Below are positions 9,093 through 19,900 of a stretch of 64,000 nucleotides of DNA, piece by piece (position 1 is the stretch's first letter; the number at the start of each line of letters is the position of its first letter). Source of the DNA: Lelliottia sp. JS-SCA-14. Lineage in GTDB: Bacteria; Pseudomonadota; Gammaproteobacteria; Enterobacterales; Enterobacteriaceae. Location of the stretch: NCBI RefSeq assembly GCF_035593345.1, contig NZ_CP141606.1, positions 3,658,001-3,722,000 on the forward strand, written 5' to 3'. Made by a program: the position numbers and the translations under genes. The notes under the pieces are model-generated. The model made no database searches and was not told the DNA's origin. It worked only from the letters and a program-made list of their open reading frames with translations.

Positions 9093-9538
9093 GAGCGTTT
9101 CTCCTTTGCTGCCGGGCGGGCGTCCAGGGTTTTCGCCAGCTGGGCCCGCGCCGTGGCCAGGCGGCTCATCACGGTGCCGATGGGGACCGACAGCGTGTCA
9201 GCCGCCTCCTGATAGGTGAATCCTTCGACGTAGACTAAAAACAGCGTGTTGCGCTGGGCTTCGGGAAGAGCATTCACCCGCTGCATGATTTTTTGATAGT
9301 GAATGCGATCCTCATCCTGCCCGTGGGTATCCGGGGCGATCAGCTCTTCGCTGGGCACAAATCCCTGCCCCTGGCGGACGTGGCGGGCGCGCAGATCGGA
9401 GATCCAGATCGAGTGGAGAATCGAGAACAGCCATCTGTCGATACGGGTGCCCGGCGTGTATTGCGCGCTCCGTTCGAGCGCGCGGACGCAGGTCGACTGA
9501 ACCAGCTCCTCAGCCAGATCCCGGTTTCGCGACAGCAC
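9089..9538 (-). CDS. ECF-type RNA polymerase sigma factor, 5' end irregular
   Basis: From the GTG at 9538 the protein is 149 residues: most of region 2 (LAEELVQSTCVRAL, then RIDRWLFSILHSIWIS) and a full region 4 (LPEAQRNTLFLVYVEGFTYQEAADTLSVP, split by me here as the sigma-4 HTH, followed by GTVMSRLATARAQL). ECF proteins normally have about 20 more residues, and the upstream DNA in this frame encodes exactly such a helix (DVRQQLAAHLTRLWRYGLV). However, the frame has no ATG, GTG or TTG there: the ATG at 9611, after GGGAGGG, is one base out of frame and stops after six codons. Either a single A is extra in the A5 run at 9604–9608, or initiation is non-canonical. See findings. Confidence 0.75.
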   Translation of the reverse strand: MLSRNRDLAEELVQSTCVRALERSAQYTPGTRIDRWLFSILHSIWISDLRARHVRQGQGFVPSEELIAPDTHGQDEDRIHYQKIMQRVNALPEAQRNTLFLVYVEGFTYQEAADTLSVPIGTVMSRLATARAQLAKTLDARPAAKEKRS

Positions 9539-9626
9539 CAGCCCGTAGCGCCAGAGGCGCGTCAGGTGTGCTGCCAGCTGTTGGCGAACGTCACTGGTGG
9601 TGATTTTTCATACCCTCCCGCTGCAA

Positions 9627-10178
9627 TCAGGATTCCGGATGGCCGTTGATCGCCGCCTGCAGATCGCGATACTCCTCGCAATCCTGGCCGCAAATCCCGG
9701 CAATGACTTTCAGCTGCTCTTTCGCCAGATCCGGGCGACCTTTCACCATCCAGGCTTCACCCAGATACTCACGCGCTTTGGCGTAGTTGGGCTGCAGGGC
9801 AAGGGAGCGCTGATAATAGCCGATGCCCTCATCCGTGCGCCCCAGTTTGCGGGTCGCATAGCCGCGATAATTCCACGCCTCTGCCGTATTGGCATTTTTC
9901 AGGGAATCCAGCAGATTCAGCGCCGCCTGGTACTCCCCTTTTTTCGCGAGGTGGTACGCATAATTGGTTTTGTCCTCATCGCTGAGGCTGCTGGTTTTCT
10001 CCGGGACACAGGTCTTACTCACGCTGTCGTACACCTGTCCCGACGGGCAGTCCGGCGTTTTACTCTCAGTATCATTATTGCCCATCGCAAAGACCTGCGG
10101 GGCCTGTAAGAAAAATAACAGCGCCGGGATGGCGAGGGTTTTAGCGAAGGTACGAGGAAGCGATGACAGAGCGTTCAT
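9627..10178 (-). CDS. Exported TPR-repeat protein of the ECF module
   Basis: 183 residues. A signal peptide (about 1–31, ending LQAPQVFA) leads into a short Cys-containing segment (DCPSGQVYDSVSKTCVP) and then TPR-like helix pairs (about 70–165; EAWNYRGYATRKLGRTDEGI, YYQRSLALQPNYAKAREYLG), with a second Cys pair in GICGQDCEEY. It is the first gene of the operon TPR–sigma–anti-sigma, 16 bp before the sigma gene's ribosome-binding region. A periplasmic sensor or partner for the anti-sigma factor is plausible from position but not shown. The candidate ECF promoter ends 40 bp before its ATG. Confidence 0.8.
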   Translation of the reverse strand: MNALSSLPRTFAKTLAIPALLFFLQAPQVFAMGNNDTESKTPDCPSGQVYDSVSKTCVPEKTSSLSDEDKTNYAYHLAKKGEYQAALNLLDSLKNANTAEAWNYRGYATRKLGRTDEGIGYYQRSLALQPNYAKAREYLGEAWMVKGRPDLAKEQLKVIAGICGQDCEEYRDLQAAINGHPES

Positions 10179-10217
10179 TTTCTACTCCTGGTTCGGTGGT
10201 TGTCAGGTGAACGAGGA

Positions 10218-10246
10218 GTAAACGCCTGAGCGCCTGCTTCTATTCG
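10218..10246 (-). promoter_or_regulatory. Candidate autoregulated ECF sigma promoter of the TPR–sigma operon
   Basis: On the minus strand CGAATA (10246–10241), 15 nt, then GCGTTTAC (10225–10218), 40 bp before the ATG at 10178. Identical blocks and identical spacing to the element at 7700–7728 in front of yceI. Autoregulation of ECF operons is the usual arrangement. Confidence 0.6.
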
Positions 10247-10961
10247 ACGAAAAGGGAAGATTTATCGGTGCCGAAAATCATACTAACGGCCTATGCAACC
10301 TGGTAACGGAAAAGGATAAATTGAGCCAACAATAAAGCCCGTATTTATTATTAGCGTATCTAGCAGATTATTGCCGCTTCGCCACTCCTATTTTTCATTC
10401 CGGTCGCAAACATAATATATCGTATAAATGATTCATTCACCGCATCTAAAATAACGTTTTAGCCCTCCTTAATTGACCGCATATTTACATTCAATAAATT
10501 CAAATATATTCACTGAATTAATTCGCATTATATCCAAACCCGAAAAGAGAAAAAAACACCGCAGCCGCACGCCACGCGGGATGCGGTGGGAAACTGGCTT
10601 ATAGCCATCTTGGTAAAACTATTCAATTCAGAAGGGGTTAACTGCAGGTTACCGGTGCTTCATTTGCATAATCTGATATTTATAGCTATATCATTTTTAG
10701 TCCATTTAAATAATATCTTTATAAATCACAGGGCTTTATATAACACAAAAAACACCGAATACAAGTCAAGCCAAAGTAAATAAATAGCTTCACCTGATGT
10801 TGCCACTCTATTCGCTGGCGGGCATCGGCCGCTCTGAAGAAATCAACGGTAAGCACTATCGTCAAAAATAGTGAATTCGCCGGGGGCGCTCTTTACCCGC
10901 AGAAAAGTGATGGCTTCGTCTTGCACGCCATTTCAATAAAAATCTGTTGGGAGTCATCAAT
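10247..10961. other. AT-rich region upstream of the giant adhesin
   Basis: About 700 bp, mostly AT-rich to 10790, then a GC-richer stretch. It contains a 24-codon open frame (10797–10871) that reads like a coding remnant, and an inverted repeat CACTAT–N8–ATAGTG (10854–10873). The adhesin promoter should lie here. No RNA gene or convincing longer CDS seen. Confidence 0.4.
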
Positions 10962-13900
10962 ATGAGCCAAATCTCTGTCATTTCGAAACTTACTGGCGTG
11001 GAAACCACCACAGAAGGCACTCAGGTTACTCTGGATCACTCCTCCATTGTGAAGCTTCACGTCGGCCGGGCCGACATTTCCCACTACACGCGCAGTGGCA
11101 ACGATCTGATCGTCAGCCTGCACTCCGGCGAAGTCATTACCCTGAAAAACTTTTACCACGGCGACGCGCAGGGCGAGAGCCAGCTGGTGCTGCAGGAAGG
11201 CAACGGCGCGCTGTGGTGGATTGAAGACCCAACCGCCGCAGAGCACTACGAGGCGATTGCCTCAACGGATGTGCTGATGGGCTCCTCCGGCGATGGCGGC
11301 GGCGCGGCCATCTGGCCGTGGGTGCTGGGCGGTGTTGCCGTCGCAGGCGGGATCGCCCTTGCCGCGGGTGGCGGTGGCGGCGGAGGCGGTGGTGGTGGCG
11401 ATGACGACAACCCGACCAACCCTGGCAATCCGGGGAACCCGACTGACCCGGACACTACGCCGCCGAACGCACCGACCAATCTGCAGTTCTCCGGGGATGG
11501 GACCTCGGTCTCAGGGACCGCAGAGCCTGGCAGCACTATCACCCTGAAAGATGCCAACGGCAATCTGGTCGGCACCGGGAAAACCGGCAGCGACGGGAAA
11601 TTCACCATTGAACTCGGCACCCCGCTGACCAACGGCGAGCAGATTTCTGCCACCGCCACCGACTCCTCCGGCAACGTCAGCAAAGAGGGTCACGTCACCG
11701 CGCCGGATCTGGTCACGCCGGATGCACCGGACATTTTGATCGTTAACGACGATGTCGGGAGCGAAACGGGCCCGCTGTCCAACGGCCAGCGCACGGATGA
11801 CGCGCGCCCGACCCTGAGCGGGATCGGCGAAGCGGGCACCACCATCACCATCTTCGATAACGGCACCAAAATCGGCACCACAACCGTCGACGCCAAGGGC
11901 AACTGGAGTTTTACCCCGCCGAATGCGCTGTCCAACGGCAGCCATACCCTGACCTCTACCGCCACCGATGCGGCGGGACACACCAGCGCGCCGTCTGCCG
12001 GGATCACCATTGTGGTCGATACGGTGGCGCCAACGGCACCGGTGATTTCCAGTGTCACCGATGACGTCGACCCGGTCACCGGGCCGCTCAACAACGGCGG
12101 CAGCACCAACGATCAGCGCCCGCTGCTCACCGGCACCGCCGAAGCCAATTCCACGGTGACGATCTACGATAACGGTATCGCAATCGGCACCGTCACCGCC
12201 GCCGCGAACGGCAGCTGGACCTTTACCCCGTCCGTCAATCTGAGCGAAGGCAGCCATGTGCTGACGGTTCGCGCCACCGACGTGGCCGGGAATACCAGCC
12301 CCGCCTCGCCGGGCTTTACTATCACGGTCGATATCACCGCTCCCGCCGCACCGTCGGCGTTTGTGGTGAACGATGAAGTCGGCTCGATCCGCGGCGCGGT
12401 TTCCGCCGGCCAAACCACCGACGCCAGCCAGCCACGCCTCACGGGCCGCGGCGATCCGGGCAGTACGATTATTATTTACGATAACGGCGTGGAAGTCGGG
12501 AGAGTGACCGTCGGCCCGAACGGCCTGTGGGCCGTAGCGCCGAATGGCCCGCTGTCGGAAGGCCCGCACTCGGTCACGGTGCGTGAAATTGACGCCGCCG
12601 GAAACCCGAGCGGCCTGTCGCAGGCCATCAACTTTATCGTCGACACTGTCGCACCGACCCAGCCGGTGATCGCCTTAAACCCTGCCGGGAATCAGGTGAC
12701 CGGCACCGCCGAACCGAACAGCACCATTACCATCACCAACGGCACCGGTCAGAGCTGGACGGGCACGACAGATGGCAGCGGTAACTTCACTATTCCGCTC
12801 AACCCTGCGCAGACCAACGGCCAGACCATTTCCGTCATCGCCTCTGACGCCGCCGGGAACGACAGTATTCCGGCCAACGTCGTCGCCACCGACACCATCG
12901 CCCCGAACCCACCGGCCGATCTCACCGTCGCCGGTAACGGCGCCAGCGTCAGCGGCACCGCCGAAGCCAACAGCACCGTCACGGTCAAAGATCCGGGCGG
13001 CAATGTCATTGGCACCGGCACCACCGACGGGACCGGCCATTTCACCGTGCCTGTCGCTCCGCCGCAAACCAATGGCGAAGTGCTGGAAGTGATCGCCAAA
13101 GACCCCGCAGGCAATGCGAGTCAGCCGGGTCATGCCGATGCACCGGACACCACCGATCCGCTGGCACCGGATAATCTGGCTGTCTCTGACGATGGCACCA
13201 CCGTCACCGGCACCGCCGAGCCGGGCAGTACCGTCAGCATCAAAGGCCCGGATGGCACCGAGCTGGGTCACGCCACGGCGGGCGATAACGGCGACTTTAC
13301 CGTCACTATCAACCCGCCGCAGCTCAATGGCGAAACACTGACCGCCGACGCGACGGATCATGCGGGCAACACCGGGCCAACCGCCTCGGTGGATGCCCCG
13401 GATATCACCCCGGCGCAAACCCCGGTGATCACGTCGGTGTATGACGACGTAGCCAACGGCATCGGTGATGTCGCGAACAATGGCCTGACCAACGACGCGA
13501 CGCCAACCATTCGCGGCACCGGGGAGCCGGGCACCACGCTCTATCTCTTCAGCGGCAGCAATCAGATCGGTACCCTGACCATCCCACCGAGCGGCATCTG
13601 GGAGTACACCCCATCGGTGCACCTGCGCGAGGGCGGGCACGTCCTGACCGCCACCGCCATTGACGCCGCCGGGAACGCCAGCGGCACCTCGAACAGCTGG
13701 AGTATTACCGTCGACAGCGCGGCCCCTGCGGCACCGGTCATTACCTCCGTGGTTGACGATGTCCCAGGCAGAACCGGTCCGCTCGATACCGGCGAAATCA
13801 CCAACGACGCTCGTCCAACCCTCAACGGCACGGGCGAACCTGGGGCGACCATCAGCGTGCGTCTGGACGGCGTGCAGATCGGTACCGCCGTGGTCAGCGA

Positions 13901-16900
13901 TGGCGGTTCATGGACCTTTACCCCGACGCAGGCGCTCCCGGAAGGCGGCCCGCATACGCTCACCGCCGTGGCGATAGATCAGGCCGGGAACGTCGGTTCC
14001 CTTTCGAATGGATTTGAGATCATCGTCGACACCACGCCGCCACCGGCTCCGTCGATCGCGACGGTCACCGACAACACCGGGAGCGTCACCGGCCCGGTCA
14101 CCAGCGGCACCCCGACGGATGAAACCCGTCCGGTGCTGACGGGCAACGCTCCGCCGAATACGATTATCACCGTGTATGACGGCACCACCCTGCTCGGCAC
14201 CGCCACCCTCAACGGCAGCGGCGGCTGGAGCTTTACCCCACTCACCCCGCTCACCAACGGCACCCACTCCCTGACGGTGGTCGCGACCGATTCCGCAGGC
14301 AATTCCACGTCCTCACCGCCATTTAGCCTGGTGGTGGATACCGTCGCCCCGGCGACGCCAGACTCCCCGGACGTGACCGTCAACCCGGACGGCCAGCCAA
14401 CGGCGCTGAATCCTGGCGAAGCGACGCGCGACACCACGCCGACCTTAAGCGGCACCGGCACGCCGGGCGATACGGTGACCATCTACATTGACGGCGTTAA
14501 ACAGCCTGATGTGATCACTGTTCAGCCGAACGGCACATGGACCTGGACGCCGACTCAGGCGCTGCCAAACGGCTCTTACGATGTCGCCCTGACCGTGACC
14601 AACAAAGACGGCGCGGGCAACGAAAGTGCGCCATCTCAGCCGGTGACCATCATCATTGATACCGATCCGCCAGCGACCCCGACCGCACCGGTGGTGACCG
14701 ATAACGTCAGCCAAATCACCGGCCCGGTTGCGGATAACACCAGCACCAACGATTCACGTCCGGTGCTGAGCGGCACCGGTACCGCCAACGACGTGATCAT
14801 TATTTATGACAGCGTGGGCGGCGCGGCGAAAATCGAAGTGGGCCGCGTCACCGTCGGCGCGGACGGCAACTGGAGCTGGCGGCCAGACACGGCGCTGACC
14901 CAAACCACCCACGCCTTCACCACCACCGCCACCGACGAAGCGGGGAACGTGTCGGGCACATCGCCGGTGATTACGGTGACGGTGGATACCACACCGCCGG
15001 TCACGCCTGAAATCACCGCAGGTACCGTCGCTAATGGCGGCTCGACGTCAGACGCCACCCCGACCATCAGCGGGACCGGCACCAGCGGCGATACGGTGAT
15101 TATCTATAACAACGGGGTCGAAGTGGCTCGCGTGCCTGTCACCGGCGGTAACTGGACCTGGACCAGCCCGTCCGTCTCAGACGGCGCGCTGAAACTGACC
15201 GTCTCCTCCGTCGATGCAGCGGGTAACGTCAGCGGCACCAGCCCTATTTACACCATCACGGTGGATACCGTCGCGCCGACCACGCCGCAGATTGATAGCA
15301 TCTCCAGCAGCACACTGGCGAACGGCACGCTCTACACCAACGACAGCACACCGACCATCAGCGGCAAAACCGAAGTTGGCAGCACCATCACCGTGCGGAT
15401 CGACGGCGGCGCGCCGCAGCAGGCCACCGTGGATGCCAACGGTAACTGGACGCTGACCCTGCCGAACGGCTCAGCGCTGACGGATGCCCCTCATACCATT
15501 ATCGTCACCGCCACCGACGCCGCTGGAAACGCCACGCCGAGCGCGCCGGTGACCGTGACGGTTGATACGAATGCCCCAAATGCACCAGTGGTCACCAGTC
15601 TGGCTGTCGAAGGGACGCCGCTGACAGGCACCGCAGAACCGGGCTCTACGGTGATCGTCAAAGGGCCAAATAACGTTGAACTGGGTCGGGGCGTCACCGA
15701 TGGCTCGGGCAATTACTCCATTGCCCTTTCTCCGGCGCAAAACAACGAAACCACCCTGACCGTCACGGCGACAGACGCCGCAGGCAACGTCAGCGGCCCG
15801 ACAGACTATCAGGTCACCGACACGCCGAATCTGCCGGATGTTCCGGCGATCACCTCCATCGTCGATGACAATGGTCTCAGCGGTGACGTTGAGGTGAAAG
15901 GCGCAAGCTCCAACGACACCACGCCGATCCTCAGCGGGACCGCCGTGGCGAACAGTATTGTGACCATCTATCTCGATGGCAGCCTGGTGCCCTGGGCGGT
16001 CGTCACCGCTGGCCCAACCGGAGCCTGGACAGCCAGCTCGCTGGTCCCGCTCGGCGAAGGCCCGCACAGCTTTGCTGCCACCGCCACCGTGGGCGCTGAG
16101 ACCAGCGGCCTCTCTCCTGCCGCCACCGTCACCATCGATCTGACCGCACCGAACGCACCAATCCTCGGCGCAGTCACCGATGACGTCGGCCCTGGCACCG
16201 GGCCGCTGACCAACGGACAAATCACCAACGACAGCCGCCCAACCCTGAGCGGCACCGCCACGGCGGGCGATACCATTACCATCTACAACAATGGCACCGC
16301 CATTGGCACTGTGGTGGTGGGTTCCACCGGCACCTGGAGCTTTACCCCAGGGGGGGCGCTGGGGGAAGGCAACCACGCCCTGACCATTTCCGCCACCGAT
16401 CCGGCGGGGAATGAAAGCCCGCAATCTCCGCCGTTCAATATCGTGGTCGATACGGTCTCCACCACGCCGGTGATTGTCGGCGCGGACGATAACGTCGGCA
16501 CCGTGACCGGGAACGTCCCGTCCGGCGGCACCACCAACGACAGCACGCCGACGCTTTCGGGCACGGCGGAAGCCAACAGCAGCATCGCGATTTTCGAAGG
16601 CAGCACCCAGATTGGCACCGCCACCGCCAACGGTTCGGGGAGCTGGAGCTTTACCCCGACCACGCCGCTGGGCGAAGGCAGCCACACCTTTACGGTGATC
16701 GCGACCGATCCTCAGGGCAACGTCAGCACCAGCTCGAACAGCTACACCGTGATCGTCGATCTCACCCCGCCAGCGGTACCGGTGCTCACCTCCGTTGCCG
16801 ATGACGTGCAGGGCGGCGCGGTCGGCAATCTGACCTCGGGGCAGCTCACCAACGATGCCACGCCAACCCTCACCGGGACCGGCGTCACGGGCAGCACCAT

Positions 16901-19900
16901 TCACATCCTGAATAATGGTACTGAGATCGGCACCGCAGTGGTCGTGGGCGGGGCCTGGACCTTTACACCGCCGACCGGACTGGCCGACGGCGTGTACAAC
17001 ATCAGGATCAACGCCACCGATCCGGCGGGTAATATCTCGGCGAACTCCCCGGTCTTCTCCTTCACCGTGGATACCACGCCGCCTGCGGCACCGGCTCTCA
17101 CCTCGGTGCAGGACGACGTCGGCCCGGTCACCGGAAATATCACCGACGGCGGCAGCACCAACGACAGCCGGCCAACCTTTAACGGCACCGGCGAGATCGG
17201 GGCGACGGTCACTCTGCTCAGCGACGGACAACCCTTCGGTACCGCGGTGGTGAACTCCCAGGGGAACTGGACTTTCACGCCAACGGCACCGCTGGCCGAC
17301 GGGGCGCACACCATCACCATCAGCACCACCGACGTGGCGGGCAATACCTCCATCACCAATACCACCTTCACCCTGACGGTCGATACCCAGCCGCCAGCCG
17401 CACCGCTGATTATTAACGCCACGGATGACGTCGGCGCTATTCTCGATCCGGTGTTAAACGGCAAAACCACCGACGATACCCGACCGCAGCTGAACGGTTC
17501 GGCGGAGGCCAACGCCACCATCATCATCTATGAAAATGGCGTCCAGGTCGGCACGGTGCAGGCCAACGGCTCGGGCGCATGGAGCTTCACCCCGCCGAGC
17601 GCCCTGAGCAACGGCAGCCACACCTGGACCGCCACCGCGACCGACGCGGCGGGCAACGTCAGCGTGGCGTCGCCGGGCTTCACGGTGATCGTGGATACCA
17701 TCGCACCGCTGGCTCCAGCCATCACCCAGGCGATTGACGATGTCGGCACCGTCACCGGCCCGCTCGGCAGCGGCCAGACCACAGATGACACCCTGCCGCG
17801 CCTGATCGGGACCAGCGAACCGAACGCGACCATCAATATCTATGAGGGCAACACGCTCCTCGGTACCACCACGGCGGATGCCAGCGGGAACTGGGCGGTG
17901 ACGATCACCACCGCGCTCACGGCAGGACCGCATAACCTTGTCGCGCAGGCCACCGATGCTGCGGGGAATAACAGCGATCCGTCCCCGAGCTTTAGTCTGA
18001 CTATCGACCTGACGCCGCCAACCATTCCGGTGCTGCTGACGGTGGTGGATGACGTCGGCACCGTGACCAACCTGACCAGCGGCCAGCTCACCAACGACGC
18101 CCAGCCAACCCTCTCGGGCACGGCGGAAGCGGGCTCGACGGTGAAAATCTACGATAACGGCGTGCTGATTGGCTCCGTCACTGCCACCGGCGGCGCGTGG
18201 TCCTTCACACCGACCCCGGCGCTGAGCGACGGGCTGCATCCCCTGACCATCACCGCCACCGACGCCGCCGGGAACGCCAGCGGTCCGACAACGGCCTTCG
18301 TGGTTAACGTGGACGCCACCGCGCCAATTGCCCCGGTGATTTCGTCGGTGGTCGATGATGTCGGCACCATCACCGGACCGGTGATCAACGGCAATCCGAC
18401 CAACGATACGACGCCGACGCTGAACGGCACCGCCGAGGCCAACACGACGGTGCGCATTTACGACAACGGCGTGCTCATCGGCACCGTGACCGCCGATGGT
18501 AACGGCGTCTGGACGCTGCCGCAGGCCACCATCTCGTTGACCAACGGACAGCACAACTTCACCGCCACTGCGACGGACGCGGCGGGCAACACCAGCGCAC
18601 CGTCGTCCATCACCTCCATCGTGCTGGATACCGTCGCACCGGGTGTGCCGGGCACGCTGGCCGTCATCAGCAACGGGACACACGTCACCGGTCTGGCGGA
18701 AGCGGGCAGTACCGTCACCATCACCAGCAGCACCGGGACCGTACTGGGCACGGCGACAGCGGACGGCAGCGGCGCGTTCAACGTCACTATTTCACCGGCG
18801 CAGACCAACGGCGAAACCCTGCTCGCCTTTGCGACTGATAAAGCCGGTAACGCGGGCGCAACGAGCAACGTCATCGCGCCATTCACTAACCTGCCGAATG
18901 CGCCGCTGATCACTACCGTCAACGACAACGTCGGGACCATCACCGGCAATCTGACCAACGGCAAATCTACCGATGACACCACGCCAACCCTGAGCGGGAC
19001 GGCGCAGCCGAACTCCACCATTACGCTGTACAACAACGGCGTGGCGATGGGCACGGCGACCACGGATGTCAACGGTAACTGGACCTTTACCACGCCGGTG
19101 CTGGGCGAAGGCTCCCACGCCTTTACCGCCACCGCCACCAACGTCATCGGCGGCACCGGGCCGGTCTCGCTGCCGACGACGGTCATCGTCGACACCATCG
19201 CCCCGAACGCGCCGAACGGCACCTTCAACGCCGACGGCAGCGTGCTGACGGGCACCGCCGAAGCGGGCAGCACCGTCACCATTCGTCTGGCGGATGGTTC
19301 AACGGTCACCACCACGGCGAATGCCGGAGGCACCTACAGCTACAGCTTCCTCAATAAACAGACGGAAGGTCAGACCCTGCAAATCACCGCCACCGATGCG
19401 GCGGGCAACACCTCGACGCCGGGCTCGGCACTGGCCCCTGTGGTGCCGCTGTCGGCCAGTTCGAACGTGGAGGAGCTGGCACTCGGCACCACGGCGACGG
19501 TGACGAACGCTCAGTACAGCGACTACGGCTCCCTGCTGGTCGGCGCGCTGGGCAACGTCCTGACGCTGCTGGGCAACGACACGGCGCAGGTCGGCTTTAC
19601 GGTCAGTGCGGGCGGAAGTGCGGATATTTCGATCAACGCTAACGCCACGGGCGTGGTGCTTTCTCTGCTCAATACCCTGGAAGTGGTGGTGCAGCGCTGG
19701 GATGCGGTCAACGGCACCTGGACCACGGTGGTGGACACCGGTCTGCCGCAGTTTGCCAACCTGCTGACCCTCGGGGCGAGCGGCGTGACGCTCAACATGA
19801 CCGGGCTGGCGGACGGGCAATACCGCGTGCTCAGCTACAACACCAACCTGCTGGCAACCGGGTCCTACACCAGCCTCGACGTGGATGTCACCCAGACCAG

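Noticed and set aside
10586..10783. 65-codon plus-strand frame in the AT-rich region before the adhesin
   Set aside because: Hydrophobic by AT-rich codon bias, no ribosome site, and no recognisable motif.
15471..17309. Long minus-strand open frame (612 codons) within the adhesin gene
   Set aside because: GC-rich repeat DNA keeps the opposite strand open by chance; composition is Arg/Gly/Ala-rich with no domain signal, and the sense-strand protein is certain.
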